The position numbers and the translations under genes were made by a program. Under the pieces are notes generated by a model. It saw only the letters and a list, made by a program, of their open reading frames with translations. It was not told where the DNA came from and ran no database searches. Shown piece after piece: positions 8,036 to 17,752 of a DNA stretch of 64,000 nucleotides. The stretch's first letter is position 1, and every line of letters starts with the position of its first letter. Source of the DNA: Clostridium beijerinckii (GTDB lineage Bacteria > Bacillota > Clostridia > Clostridiales > Clostridiaceae); NCBI RefSeq assembly GCF_018223745.1, contig NZ_CP073653.1:1541001-1605000 (forward strand). Reading direction: 5' to 3'.

Positions 8036-9499
8036 ATGAGTAAAGTATATATAATAGGTACAGGTCCTGGAGATGAAGAGTTATTAACATTAAAGGCTGT
8101 CAAGGTATTAAAAAGATGTACTGCTGTTCTTTATGATAGATTGGTTTCAAATAATGTTTTGAATTATCTAGAACCAAATTGTGAAATTTATTATTGTGGA
8201 AAGGAACCAGGAGCTCATTCAAAAACCCAAGAAGAGATTAATGAACTTTTAGTTAAGCTTGCAAAAGAGGGGCATACAGTTGGAAGAATTAAAGGTGGAG
8301 ACCCCTATGTTTTTGGAAGAGGCGGAGAAGAGGTATTGGCTTTAGTTAATGAAAATATAGACTTTGAGGTAATACCAGGGGTAACATCTCCTATTGCAGT
8401 TTTAAATTATGCGGGAATCCCAATAACTCACAGAAAGATAGCACAAAGTTTTCATGTTATAACAGGAAAATCTGCGCAAGATTTAAATGTGAATTTTAAG
8501 GCATTAGCTAAAGAAGAAGGCACATTAGTATTTATGATGGGATTAAGCAATTTAGATAATATAGTGGAGGAGCTTATTAATAATGGAAAAGAACCAACGT
8601 TTCCATGTGCGGTAGTGATGAGAGGAACTTCAGCTAAGCAAAAAAAGGTAGTAGGAACGCTTGAGAATATTTCACAAAAAGTAAAAGATGCTAAATTACA
8701 ATCTCCATGTATAATTGTTGTTGGTGAAGTTGTAAATTTAAATAAAGATTTGAACTGGTATGAAAATAAACCTTTGTTTGGAAAGAATATATGTATTACA
8801 AGATCAAGGAGACAATCTGAGAAATTAAAAAATAAATTAGTTGACTTAGGAGCGGAAGTTACAAGTTTTAATTCTATTAAGATAGAAAGCAGTGCGGAAA
8901 ACTTAAATGATTATATAGAGAAGATAGAAAATTATGATCATATAGTATTTACTTCAGTTAATAGTGTAGAAATATTTTTTGATTATCTTATTGAAAAAGA
9001 TTATGATATAAGAAGAATTAAAGCTAAAATATCCGCAATAGGCGCTGCTACTGCAAATTCTTTAAAACAAAGAGGAATTATCTGTTTTGCAAAGGCCAGA
9101 GAATTTGTTGGTGAAGGTTTAGTGAGCATATTAAAACCTCATTTGAAAGATAACCAAACTCTACTTTTGCCGTGTTCTGCAAAAAGTAGGAAATATATTT
9201 ATGAAGAACTAACAAATTGTGGTGCAAGTGTAGATAAAGTATATATATATGATACGGTTTGTGGATCAGTAGTTAATAAGAGATCTTTTGATGAAGTTGA
9301 CATAGTATTCTTCACAAGTCCGTCAACAGTTGAAAACATGATTGATATGTTAGGGATTGAGGAAATTAAGAAAAAGCAGGTTATAGCTATAGGACCAAAG
9401 ACTAATGAACCTTTAGAAAAGTATGGAATAAAAGCATACGTATGTAAAGAACACTCAGAGGAAGGATTTCTAAAAGAGATAGAAAATTTACTGCAATAG
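8036..9499 (+). CDS. cobA-hemD: Fused uroporphyrinogen-III C-methyltransferase / uroporphyrinogen-III synthase
   Basis: A 487-residue bifunctional protein. Residues 1 to about 240 are a SAM-dependent uroporphyrin-III methyltransferase, with VYIIGTGPGDEELLTLKA at the N-terminus, then GGDPYVFGRGGEE and MGLSNL. It makes precorrin-2. From about residue 248 (KNICITRSRRQSEKLKN) to the end is a HemD domain that closes hydroxymethylbilane to uroporphyrinogen III, with FTSVNSVEIFF, SAIGAAT and FFTSPSTVENM. The fusion is common in clostridia and channels the product of one half to the other. An AGGAGA site precedes the ATG by 8 nt. Together with hemA/C/B/L it points to siroheme and cobalamin as the end products. 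Confidence 0.96.
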   Translation: MSKVYIIGTGPGDEELLTLKAVKVLKRCTAVLYDRLVSNNVLNYLEPNCEIYYCGKEPGAHSKTQEEINELLVKLAKEGHTVGRIKGGDPYVFGRGGEEVLALVNENIDFEVIPGVTSPIAVLNYAGIPITHRKIAQSFHVITGKSAQDLNVNFKALAKEEGTLVFMMGLSNLDNIVEELINNGKEPTFPCAVVMRGTSAKQKKVVGTLENISQKVKDAKLQSPCIIVVGEVVNLNKDLNWYENKPLFGKNICITRSRRQSEKLKNKLVDLGAEVTSFNSIKIESSAENLNDYIEKIENYDHIVFTSVNSVEIFFDYLIEKDYDIRRIKAKISAIGAATANSLKQRGIICFAKAREFVGEGLVSILKPHLKDNQTLLLPCSAKSRKYIYEELTNCGASVDKVYIYDTVCGSVVNKRSFDEVDIVFFTSPSTVENMIDMLGIEEIKKKQVIAIGPKTNEPLEKYGIKAYVCKEHSEEGFLKEIENLLQ

Positions 9500-9596
9500 A
9501 GGAAATAGATTTTTAAAATAATTAATATATAAATTTAGATATTAAATAAAATGAGGGACATCTTTGAAGATGGCTAAAATAATGGAGGAGTTTGTT

Positions 9597-10562
9597 ATGA
9601 TTAAAAGAGGTAGAAGACTTAGAGTTAATGCTGCCATTAGAGATATGGTTAGAGAAACAAGTTTAAATTCAAAGGATTTTATTTATCCTATTTTTGTTGT
9701 TGAGGGAGATAATATAAAAAATGAAATTTCATCATTGCCAGGTGTTTATCATTATTCAGTTGATAGGCTGTATGAAGTAGTTGAAGAAGTTAGAGAAGCT
9801 AATATTTCTGGAGTATTACTTTTTGGAATTCCAAACCATAAAGATGAGTGTGGTTCTGAAAGTTATAATGATAATGGAATTGTTCAACAGGCAATAAGAG
9901 AAATAAAGAAGCTTGATAAAGAATTGCTTATTATTACTGATGTCTGCATGTGTGAATATACTTCACATGGACATTGTGGAATAATTCATGATGAATATGT
10001 AGACAATGATGAAACATTAGAATATTTAAGTAAAATAGCAGTATCACATGCGAAGGCAGGTGCAGATATTATAGCTCCTTCAGATATGATGGATGGAAGA
10101 ATTGGATCATTAAGAAGTGCATTAGATGAGAATAACTTTAAGAATGTTAGTATAATGAGTTATTCTGCGAAATATTGCTCGGCTTTTTATGGACCGTTCA
10201 GAGATGCTGCAAATTCAGCACCACAATTTGGAGATAGAAAGACATATCAAATGGATCCAGGAAATAGAATGGAAGCCATTCGTGAAACGCAAATGGATGT
10301 AGAAGAAGGAGCAGATTTCATTATGGTTAAGCCGGCACTTTCTTACCTAGACATAATAAGAGATTGTAAAGAAAATTTCAATCTTCCTCTTGTGGCTTAT
10401 AATGTAAGTGGTGAGTATGCTATGATTAAAGCAGCTGGAAAGCTTGGCGTTATTGATGAAGAAAGAGTAATGATGGAAACTTTAACATCGATTAAGAGAG
10501 CAGGAGCAGATATAATTATTACTTATCATGCATTAGAGGCAGCAAAAGTTCTAAGAAGATAA
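9597..10562 (+). CDS. hemB: Delta-aminolevulinic acid dehydratase (porphobilinogen synthase)
   Basis: Condenses two 5-aminolevulinates to porphobilinogen. The frame starts at 9564, but GGAGGA at 9584-9589 directs the ATG at 9597 (321 residues, normal length). The zinc-type active site is visible as [14 protein letters not shown], with three cysteines in CxC-x7-C spacing. The Schiff-base lysines are in [15 protein letters not shown] and [11 protein letters not shown]. It lies 97 nt after cobA-hemD in the same direction, probably in the same operon although the gap could hold a secondary promoter. Confidence 0.97.
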   Translation: MIKRGRRLRVNAAIRDMVRETSLNSKDFIYPIFVVEGDNIKNEISSLPGVYHYSVDRLYEVVEEVREANISGVLLFGIPNHKDECGSESYNDNGIVQQAIREIKKLDKELLIITDVCMCEYTSHGHCGIIHDEYVDNDETLEYLSKIAVSHAKAGADIIAPSDMMDGRIGSLRSALDENNFKNVSIMSYSAKYCSAFYGPFRDAANSAPQFGDRKTYQMDPGNRMEAIRETQMDVEEGADFIMVKPALSYLDIIRDCKENFNLPLVAYNVSGEYAMIKAAGKLGVIDEERVMMETLTSIKRAGADIIITYHALEAAKVLRR

Positions 10563-10799
10563 AAGAACACAAATAGATAGTAATTAAAAAATTTATATAT
10601 TGCAAAAATAATTATTCACCATAATTCTAAAAATATTACAAGAATTTTAGTCGTAATTGTGAATTGTGCATTGCAACATATATATTTAAATATATAAATT
10701 TTTTACAATTTAAATATAATAATATGTAAATATGAAACAATAAAAATATAAACATATATAAATATTTATAGATTTTATGCGGGCTAAGGAGGAGTTAAA
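10563..10799. other. hemB-hemL spacer with dispersed repeat copy B
   Basis: A 237-nt AT-rich spacer. Bases 10619-10673 repeat the element at 1024-1085. No clear terminator is present, so hemL could be cotranscribed or have its own promoter. Confidence 0.55.
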
Positions 10800-12095
10800 T
10801 TGAAAAACGTTGATATATTTAAAGAATCAGAGGAATACATGCCTGGTGGAGTTAACAGTCCGGTTAGAGCCTTTAAGGGAGTTAATTTAAATCCGCCTAT
10901 TATAAAAAGCGGTAAAGGCGTAATAATCAAAGATGAGGAAGATAATGAATATATAGATTTCGTATTAGCCTGGGGACCATTAATTCTAGGACATTGCGAC
11001 GATGATGTTGTAGAAGCTATTAAGGAAGTTAGTTCAATGGCATTGGCTTTTGGAGCACCAACAAAATTAGAATTAGATTTAGCAAAATTTATATGCACTA
11101 ATCTGGATAATGTTGAGATGATTAGAATGGTCAATTCGGGAACAGAAGCTACTATGAGTGCAGTTAAACTTGCAAGAGGATACACAAAGAGAAAAAGAAT
11201 TGTTAAGTTTGCAGGATGTTATCATGGACATTTTGATGGTTTTTTAATTGAAGCTGGATCAGGAGTGATGACAGGAGGAATACCAGGTTCACTTGGTGTA
11301 CCTAATGAAAGCATAGAAAATACGTTAATTGGTATATATAATGATAAGGAACAAATTACAGAATTATTTAAAAAATATGGTAATGAAATTGCGGGAGTTA
11401 TTATTGAGCCGGTAGCTGGAAATATGGGAGTAATAAAGTCAGAAAATGATTTTATGGAAACTCTAAGAGATCTTTGTAATCAATATGGTTCACTACTAAT
11501 ATTTGATGAAGTAATGAGTGGATTTAGAGTAGCATTTAAAGGAGCACAATCACTATTTAACGTTAAGCCAGATTTGGTTACTTATGCTAAGATTATGGGT
11601 GGCGGACTTCCATGTGGTGCATATGGTGGAAGAAAAGAAATAATGAAGAATCTATCCCCTTTAGGCGGAGTTTATCAAGCTGGAACTATGTCAGGAAATC
11701 CAATTGTTATGGCAGCAGGTATAGCAACTTTAAATAAGTTAAAAAATAATCAGAATTATTATGATCACATCGAAAATATAGGAGCTAGACTTGAAGAAGG
11801 TATAATAAATATATCAAAAAAATATGATCTTCCGGTTGTAATGAATAGAGTTGGAGGAATGATGACTTTATTCTTTAATGATTTAAAAGAAGTTAGAACT
11901 TATGATGATGTTAAGAAATGTGATGTGAATAGATTTAATAGATATTTTGAACATATGTTAAAATCAGGATTTAATTTACCTCCGTCACAATTTGAAGCAT
12001 TATTTTTAAGTGTACAACATAAAGAAAGTCATATAGATGCTTTCTTAAAAGCATTTGAAGAGTTTGCATCAAATGAAAATAAAATGAGTTTATAA
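10800..12095 (+). CDS. hemL: Glutamate-1-semialdehyde 2,1-aminomutase
   Basis: PLP-dependent conversion of glutamate-1-semialdehyde to 5-aminolevulinate. 431 residues, full length. The start is a TTG at 10800, seven nt after AAGGAGGAG; it gives [25 protein letters not shown], a standard HemL N-terminus. The PLP lysine is in [18 protein letters not shown], with the upstream [10 protein letters not shown] aspartate and the EPVAGNMG segment. It closes the cluster, so every enzyme from Glu-tRNA to uroporphyrinogen III is encoded here. Confidence 0.97.
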   Translation: MKNVDIFKESEEYMPGGVNSPVRAFKGVNLNPPIIKSGKGVIIKDEEDNEYIDFVLAWGPLILGHCDDDVVEAIKEVSSMALAFGAPTKLELDLAKFICTNLDNVEMIRMVNSGTEATMSAVKLARGYTKRKRIVKFAGCYHGHFDGFLIEAGSGVMTGGIPGSLGVPNESIENTLIGIYNDKEQITELFKKYGNEIAGVIIEPVAGNMGVIKSENDFMETLRDLCNQYGSLLIFDEVMSGFRVAFKGAQSLFNVKPDLVTYAKIMGGGLPCGAYGGRKEIMKNLSPLGGVYQAGTMSGNPIVMAAGIATLNKLKNNQNYYDHIENIGARLEEGIINISKKYDLPVVMNRVGGMMTLFFNDLKEVRTYDDVKKCDVNRFNRYFEHMLKSGFNLPPSQFEALFLSVQHKESHIDAFLKAFEEFASNENKMSL

Positions 12096-12135
12096 TAAAA
12101 TGCATCAATAAACTTATAAAAGGAATGACTTACAT

Positions 12136-12777
12136 ATGAATAAAATTAATTATCAAAAGGAATTAGATTACTTAATTGAAAATTTGGTAAAAAATGAAGA
12201 GGTTCCAACTTTACTGCTTCATAGTTGCTGTGCACCTTGCAGCAGCTATGTGTTGGAATATTTGTCACAATATTTTAAGATAACTATCTTCTTTTATAAT
12301 CCTAATATATACCCAATGGAGGAGTATACTAGAAGAGTTGCGGAACAAAAGGGTCTTATATCAGAAATGAAAGTCAAAAATGAAATAAGATTTATTGAAG
12401 GAAAATATGATACGGAAAGTTTTTATAAGTTAACTAAAGGTTTGGAAGAGGAAAAAGAAGGTGGAGTTAGATGTTTTAATTGTTATGAATTAAGACTTAA
12501 TGAAGCTGCCATAATGGCCAAGGAAAAAGGTTATGACTATTTTACAACAACATTATCTATAAGCCCTCATAAAAATTCTGCTAAATTAAACGAAATTGGT
12601 AAAAGTTTATCTGAAGAACATGATGTAAAATATTTATATTCTGACTTTAAGAAGAAAGAAGGGTATAAACGTTCTATAGAGCTTTCTAAACAATATAAAT
12701 TATATAGGCAAGATTATTGTGGATGCGTATTTTCTAAAAATGAAAGAATGAACGATCATAATGAAAAAAATAAGTAA
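12136..12777 (+). CDS. queH: Epoxyqueuosine reductase QueH
   Basis: Catalyses the last step of queuosine synthesis in tRNA anticodons, reducing epoxyqueuosine. It is the QueH (former DUF208) type rather than the cobalamin enzyme QueG. 213 residues. All signature cysteines are present: HSCCAPCSS near the N-terminus, GVRCFNCYELRL in the middle and RQDYCGCVFS at the C-terminus. These ligate a 4Fe-4S cluster and a second metal in the family. Also seen are FYNPNIYP and TTTLSISPHKN. It lies 40 nt after hemL in the same orientation. No preQ1 riboswitch is visible upstream. Confidence 0.94.
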   Translation: MNKINYQKELDYLIENLVKNEEVPTLLLHSCCAPCSSYVLEYLSQYFKITIFFYNPNIYPMEEYTRRVAEQKGLISEMKVKNEIRFIEGKYDTESFYKLTKGLEEEKEGGVRCFNCYELRLNEAAIMAKEKGYDYFTTTLSISPHKNSAKLNEIGKSLSEEHDVKYLYSDFKKKEGYKRSIELSKQYKLYRQDYCGCVFSKNERMNDHNEKNK

Positions 12778-12860
12778 GCAATTATTAAATAAAATATAAT
12801 AAAAAAAGTACAACAGATAAATACTTAATATTATATAATAATACAAAGGAGAGGATTAAT

Positions 12861-13418
12861 GTGTCTGATAAAATTATAGATTTTAATGAATTAAAAAATA
12901 AGGTCAAAGATAAAGACATAGATAAATTCGAAGATTATATTTATTCTATGTATTATAAACTGGCTGAGGGCAAAATGAATATGTCTGATTTCTCCAAAAA
13001 TATATTAGCTTACATGGAAGAAAATAATATATCACAAGATAAATTAATAAATATACAAAAAAAGTTTCTAGAAAGATATGGAGTAGATCCTTCTTTAATT
13101 CAGGGGCAATTTAAAATACCTGGATTTGATACGGGTGGAAGCAACTTAGACTATCAGACTATTAAAAAGACAATGGGGTTTCAGGAAAAATATAAAAGTA
13201 GAATATCTAATAAAACAATGTCAGAATATTTCATAAAAAACGAGAAAAATGATTTGAAAGTACTTCTAGAGAATTTAGATGTTATATTAGTTAGTGAGAA
13301 AAGTATAGACTTAAATGATAATGAGTTAAATGAATTTTTATGCTCATATAAAAAAGTAATAGAGGATAAGAAAATAAATATAGTAATATGTGAAAATGTA
13401 AAAAATTACGAATATTAA
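12861..13418 (+). CDS. Clostridial protein of unknown function (DUF3867-like)
   Basis: 185 residues with a GTG start preceded by AAAGGAGAGG. The acidic/lysine-rich N-terminus (IIDFNELKNKVKDKDIDKFEDYIY) and the central YGVDPSLIQGQFKIPGF segment resemble proteins annotated DUF3867 in clostridia. That assignment is from memory and not verified. It has no signal peptide, membrane segment or catalytic motif that I recognise, and is predicted cytoplasmic and largely helical. It is followed by a terminator at 13585-13627, so it may be the last gene transcribed from the hem/queH direction. Confidence 0.75.
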   Translation: MSDKIIDFNELKNKVKDKDIDKFEDYIYSMYYKLAEGKMNMSDFSKNILAYMEENNISQDKLINIQKKFLERYGVDPSLIQGQFKIPGFDTGGSNLDYQTIKKTMGFQEKYKSRISNKTMSEYFIKNEKNDLKVLLENLDVILVSEKSIDLNDNELNEFLCSYKKVIEDKKINIVICENVKNYEY

Positions 13419-13584
13419 TTTTCTAGGTGAAGTGTCAGATAAAGTAGATGAAATTATATAACAAGTCCCAATTATCATAGAATGTTCTTATGTGCAGAAA
13501 AGTTCTGTATTGCAGTATATCTGCTCTTTTCATAAGTGCATAGCTGCGCTTTATAAGATGTATATTTTAGGACATTAAAAAGTT

Positions 13585-13627
13585 AAGGGTGAGCCATAAA
13601 GAAATTAGGGCATACCCTTTATTTTTT
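13585..13627 (+). terminator. Intrinsic terminator after the DUF3867-like gene
   Basis: AAGGGT (13585-13590) pairs with ACCCTT (13614-13619), and inner GCC pairs with GGC. It is followed by TATTTTTTTAT. It lies about 165 nt beyond the stop codon. The preceding stretch (13470-13560) carries a degenerate CTTTTCATAAG hairpin that resembles the 4.1-4.4 kb repeat family. Confidence 0.65.
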
Positions 13628-13639
13628 TATACCTATGTG

Positions 13640-13825
13640 TAAAGAGTTGGAAAGTACTAATGATGATAGCCTGTAATTTGGCTGATAGTATCAATCATTA
13701 GTCTAGGAGAAGAATGTCCGACGTGAAGTATAATCTGAAGGAAAACGAAGGTAAAGTCTTGCATCAGATATACGAATTACAGTTGAGGATTAGATTTGTT
13801 GCATCACATTACCTACGATTTCTAT
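13640..13825 (+). other. Structured, less AT-rich remnant, possibly from a group II intron-like or other mobile RNA
   Basis: This stretch differs in composition from its surroundings and has no open frame. A long imperfect stem forms between 13656-13671 (ACTAATGATGATAGCC) and 13680-13702 (GGCTGATAG..ATCATTAGT). Purine-rich, RNA-like sequence follows (AGAATGTCCGACGTGAAG, then GAAGGAAAACGAAGG). Its style resembles the 5' domains of bacterial group II introns. No reverse transcriptase or 3' domain follows, so at most it is a fragment. Confidence 0.35.
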
Positions 13826-13836
13826 AAATATTTACT

Positions 13837-14811
13837 CTATAAAGGTGAATTGAAAATTATAAATTTAAGTAATCCTTCAGAAAAGTCCATAATATCATCT
13901 TTAGAGATATTTGATAAATCGTGAGCACTGCTATTTAATGTAATCAGCTTGGCTTTTGAGTGCTCCTGAACACATTTATCGTAAAGTTCCTTTGAGCTTT
14001 CATAAGGAACCATATTATCTGAATCACTATGAATTATCAAAGTATTTGGATTCGATTTGCTTACATAGTTTATAGGATTATATTTTTTTATTACTTCTTC
14101 TTTATTTGAAATAGAAGCAAAAATTTTTGTTAAATCATAATTTAAATCTTGAGTATTTAGTAGACTTAAATCAGTTGGTCCTGCAAAATCGATTAAGTAT
14201 TTTACCTTTGAAGAATAATTACTTAAATCTCCATCATCTATAAACTCATCATCACCACTATAACTTGCCATAAGAGAAAGATGCGCACCAGATGAAACAC
14301 CAATGATGCCTATTTCACTTGTATTAAGATTATAGGAATATTGATTCTTATTTATCCACCTTATAGTATCTTTAACATCAGAAATTTGCTTGGTGAAATT
14401 TTCTTTTTCTTTCATAAGTTCATAGGAAGTACTTATGATTGTATAACCTTGTTCTCTAAAAGTATCTAGTACCGGACTTAATGCATCAGGAATATTTTTA
14501 TCGCCATAAGCCCAGCTTCCACCATGAACATATACAAGTACTGGTGAAGATTTATATACTTGATTTATTGGGCCGTAAATATCTAATTTCAAGGGAATAC
14601 CATTAGTATTTTTATAAATAACATCTTTGTAATTCATTGAACTTGATGATTTTTGAGTGTTAAATTCTTGTATTGTCCATGCGTGATTTTTTAAAGAAAT
14701 ATATTTATCAGCAATTCTGTATGATAATATAATTCTTTTGTAGAAAAATAAACTAAAAATAAAAAGTACAATAAATAAAATTAAGAAAAATCTTTTAAAA
14801 AACTTCTTCAT
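13837..14811 (-). CDS. Membrane-anchored or exported alpha/beta-hydrolase (BD-FAE/HSL-like esterase)
   Basis: 324 residues. An N-terminal hydrophobic segment (about residues 7-27, after KKFFKR) acts as a signal anchor, so the enzyme is probably outside the membrane. The catalytic domain shows the oxyanion motif VYVHGGSWAYGD, the nucleophile elbow GVSSGAHLS, an acid in HSDSDNMVP and the histidine in SAHDLS, as in BD-FAE/hormone-sensitive-lipase-type carboxylesterases. The substrate is unknown. The ATG at 14811 lacks a clear ribosome site. The only strong one (AAAGGAG at about 14875-14881) lies some 65 nt upstream, in front of a five-codon frame. Confidence 0.85.
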   Translation of the reverse strand: MKKFFKRFFLILFIVLFIFSLFFYKRIILSYRIADKYISLKNHAWTIQEFNTQKSSSSMNYKDVIYKNTNGIPLKLDIYGPINQVYKSSPVLVYVHGGSWAYGDKNIPDALSPVLDTFREQGYTIISTSYELMKEKENFTKQISDVKDTIRWINKNQYSYNLNTSEIGIIGVSSGAHLSLMASYSGDDEFIDDGDLSNYSSKVKYLIDFAGPTDLSLLNTQDLNYDLTKIFASISNKEEVIKKYNPINYVSKSNPNTLIIHSDSDNMVPYESSKELYDKCVQEHSKAKLITLNSSAHDLSNISKDDIMDFSEGLLKFIIFNSPL

Positions 14812-15184
14812 TAAATACTGAATGCCTAATATTTAATAAAATTTACTTAGATATTTATAATAATTTAGGCATATCTCCTTTCTAGAAAGATTTTATAATA
14901 CTAAAATACTAATATAGGCAATCTAAAAAATGTGTATAGAAAACAAGCGTTTAAGTACACCTAAAGACTATATTAGAATTTCTATATTAATATAAATTTA
15001 TACTATAAATTTATATTACAAAAGATTCAAATAATTCGCAAATTAAGAAATTTGCAATTTGTTGGGAAAAAATAGATGCATTTTTAATAAAAATAAAAGT
15101 ATAAATAATATTTTATATTAGTATGAATATGAATAATATATAAGAAGAAACGAATAGATATTAACCTTTTTGAAAGGAGTATAT
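14812..15184. other. Divergent intergenic region with an 8-bp inverted repeat and mini-ORF
   Basis: ATGCCTAA (14822-14829) and TTAGGCAT (14865-14872) form a perfect inverted repeat upstream of the hydrolase. On the minus strand AAAGGAG (14875-14881) directly precedes a five-codon frame (M-P-K-L-L-stop, 14872-14855). The rest is AT-rich, with no gene seen. Confidence 0.45.
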
Positions 15185-16123
15185 ATGAGCAATCCTTTTG
15201 GTATACTTGTTTATTTAGATGAAATTTTAGTTAGAAATTTATCCTCTTTAGTGTTAACTGGATTCATAGAAACAATAACTAGAACTCAAGCTTTTGATAG
15301 AACATTATCAGCAGGGTTTCATGAGGGAGATAGAATAGAAAATTCTAATCAAGGAAGTGTTACAAGAATTGAGAGAAAAGGATTTAAGGATAAAAATGAA
15401 TTAGATGCTAATAATAATTTTGAGCATCATCATATTGATAAAGAAATAGATGCAAGGCAATGCGTAAGAGAGGAAAGACAAGTTAAGACTACTTATACTA
15501 CATTCGTATTAAATGGAAGTTTAATTAACTACTTTAATGAAAATAAACAGTTGCAGCATAAAAATGAAAAAGATATAGAAAATAATAATATATATCCAGG
15601 AGATCTAATTGAGATTGAAGGAACAATTACAAATAAAAGCATTATGTCTTATATTGAAACTCTAATTAATTTGATAACAATATTTGGAGCAGAATACTTG
15701 GATGATCTAACTAAAGAATGTAATGTGAAAATAAATTTTTCAATGTGCTTAAAAATGCTGACTTATATGAAAAGTATTTTAGAAAGTAATAACACTACAG
15801 ATTTAATTATGAAATGTGGAAATGGAACAATAATACTAAACGTCAATAAAGATAATTTCATGAATAATAAATTTAATATATTTGATAATATAAATTGTCC
15901 GTGTAGGGTCATAGGAAAAGTAATAAAAACGTGCACTGAAGAACAAGATTCTATAAGTTTACTTAGAAAAACTGGCCAAGAACAGTTTTATGAAAAGTTT
16001 TTTGAGCAATTTACTCCTCTTATAGAGTGTTTAGAGAAAAATAATATTTTTGTACCAGAGTGCCCAGATTTAAGAATTAATGATTGCGCAATCCAAATAA
16101 TGCCATTAAACATTTACATGTAA
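15185..16123 (+). CDS. Unrecognised cytoplasmic protein
   Basis: 312 residues. The frame opens at 15170, but AAAGGAG (15173-15179) places the start at the ATG 15185 (MSNPFGILVYLDEILVRNLSS). No signal or transmembrane segment is evident. The N-terminal YLDEILVRNLSSLVLTGF and the later KTTYTTFVLNGSLINYF are vaguely reminiscent of DUF6414-type proteins, but I cannot confirm this. The middle (about residues 60-105) is charged and histidine-rich (FEHHHIDKEIDARQ). A PGDLIEIEGTI stretch suggests a beta-rich domain. It stands alone between a divergent hydrolase gene and thrC. Confidence 0.7.
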   Translation: MSNPFGILVYLDEILVRNLSSLVLTGFIETITRTQAFDRTLSAGFHEGDRIENSNQGSVTRIERKGFKDKNELDANNNFEHHHIDKEIDARQCVREERQVKTTYTTFVLNGSLINYFNENKQLQHKNEKDIENNNIYPGDLIEIEGTITNKSIMSYIETLINLITIFGAEYLDDLTKECNVKINFSMCLKMLTYMKSILESNNTTDLIMKCGNGTIILNVNKDNFMNNKFNIFDNINCPCRVIGKVIKTCTEEQDSISLLRKTGQEQFYEKFFEQFTPLIECLEKNNIFVPECPDLRINDCAIQIMPLNIYM

Positions 16124-16162
16124 AAAAATATTATGATTTTAATGTGTTTTATGGAAAAACAC

Positions 16163-16191
16163 TTGTTTATCTATAGAATACATGATAATAT
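16163..16191 (+). promoter_or_regulatory. Predicted sigma-A promoter of the thr operon
   Basis: TTGTTT (16163-16168), 17-nt spacer, TAATAT (16186-16191). It lies just after a small GTGTTTT/AAAACAC hairpin (16144-16162) that may end the preceding gene. Confidence 0.4.
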
Positions 16192-16283
16192 ATATTACAG
16201 GTGGAATATGTTTATATATACTTAAATTTGTTAATTAATAAAGATATATTTTCATATTTAATACAATTTTGAGGTGATATTAG

Positions 16284-17741
16284 ATGAAGTTTAGAAGTAC
16301 TAGGGGTCTGGATAAGAATATAGAATCTGCTAGAGCAATAATTAATGGAATTTCAAAAGATGGCGGATTGTATGTTCCAGATGAATTTCCTAAAGTCTAT
16401 GATGAATTGAAGGAAGATACGCATATTAAATATGAAGATCTAGCATTTAAAGTTATCAATGAGTTTTTCACAGATATTGATGATGCGGAATTAACTGGGG
16501 CAATTAATGACGCATATAATGATAGATTTAGTGTGGAAGTAAAGAACAATTTTTTAGAATTATATCATGGACCAACTTGTGCATTTAAGGATGCAGCGTT
16601 ATTATTTTTACCACAAATCATGAAAAGAGCTAAAAAGATTTGTGATGTTAAAGAGGATATAACAATTCTTACAGCAACTTCAGGAGATACAGGAAAAGCT
16701 GCACTTGAAGGTTTTAAAAATATTGATGGTTTTAAAGTTGTAGTTTATTATCCTAAGAATGGTGTTAGTGCAATTCAGGAAAGACAAATGTCAAGTCAAG
16801 AAGGAAACAATGTTAAGGTCATTGGAATAAAGGGGAATTTCGATGATGCTCAGACAGGCGTAAAAGAAATCTTCGGAGATAATGAATTCAGAGAAGGGCT
16901 ATCTCAAAAAGGATTTATCTTATCATCGGCAAACTCCATTAATATTGGAAGATTAGTACCTCAAATAGTGTATTATTTTTATGGATATTTTAATTTAGTG
17001 AACCAAGGAGTAATACAAAAAGATGATCCTATAAATGTTGTAGTTCCTACAGGCAATTTTGGAAACATATTAGCAGGATATTATGCTAAGCAAATGGGAT
17101 TACCAATAGATAAATTTATATGTGCATCAAATGAAAATAAAGTTCTTACAGATTTCTTTGAAACTGGGGTATATGACAAGAAAAGAGAACTTATTTTAAC
17201 AGAATCACCGTCTATGGATATACTTGTTTCATCTAATCTTGAAAGATTATTATTTGAAGCAAGCGGTAGAGATACTGAAGTTGTTAGCAAATTAATGGAA
17301 GATCTAACTACTAAAGGTGTTTATGAAGTAAACGAAAAAATTAAAAGCTTCATAAAAGAATTTTATGGAAACTTTGCGACTACAGAAGAAGTGTATGATG
17401 CTATAAAGGAAGTTTATAAGAAAGATAATTACTTGATGGATACTCATACAGCAGTGGCATATGTAGTTAAAAAGAAGTATATAGAAGAAACTAAAGACGA
17501 CAAACCAACTTTAATACTTTCAACAGCAAGTCCGTTTAAATTCCCAAGAAGTATTTGTAATGCACTTGATATTGATGTAGAGGGATTAGATGATTTTAAA
17601 GTATTAAATAAATTATCTGATTCAACAAATAATAAAATACCAAATAGTTTAAGTACTTTGGAAAATGCAAAAGTAATACATGATGAAGTTTGGGATAAGA
17701 GTGAAATGAGAAATGCTCTATTATCTTATTTGGATTCATAG
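16284..17741 (+). CDS. thrC: Threonine synthase
   Basis: Converts O-phosphohomoserine to threonine using PLP. 485 residues, matching the longer (fungal/E. coli-like) threonine synthase class. The PLP lysine is in HGPTCAFKDAALLFLPQ. Also seen are TATSGDTGKAALEGF (phosphate-binding loop), SANSINIGRLVPQIVYYF, VPTGNFGNILAGYYA and the C-terminal STASPFKFP. An AGGTGA site lies 8 nt before the ATG. It is followed 11 nt later by thrB, which makes its substrate, so the two form an operon. Confidence 0.97.
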   Translation: MKFRSTRGLDKNIESARAIINGISKDGGLYVPDEFPKVYDELKEDTHIKYEDLAFKVINEFFTDIDDAELTGAINDAYNDRFSVEVKNNFLELYHGPTCAFKDAALLFLPQIMKRAKKICDVKEDITILTATSGDTGKAALEGFKNIDGFKVVVYYPKNGVSAIQERQMSSQEGNNVKVIGIKGNFDDAQTGVKEIFGDNEFREGLSQKGFILSSANSINIGRLVPQIVYYFYGYFNLVNQGVIQKDDPINVVVPTGNFGNILAGYYAKQMGLPIDKFICASNENKVLTDFFETGVYDKKRELILTESPSMDILVSSNLERLLFEASGRDTEVVSKLMEDLTTKGVYEVNEKIKSFIKEFYGNFATTEEVYDAIKEVYKKDNYLMDTHTAVAYVVKKKYIEETKDDKPTLILSTASPFKFPRSICNALDIDVEGLDDFKVLNKLSDSTNNKIPNSLSTLENAKVIHDEVWDKSEMRNALLSYLDS

Positions 17742-17752
17742 GTGATAAATAT

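Noticed and set aside
10784..11185. 133-codon minus-strand frame inside hemL
   Set aside because: Antisense to a highly conserved enzyme; no ribosome site or plausible product.
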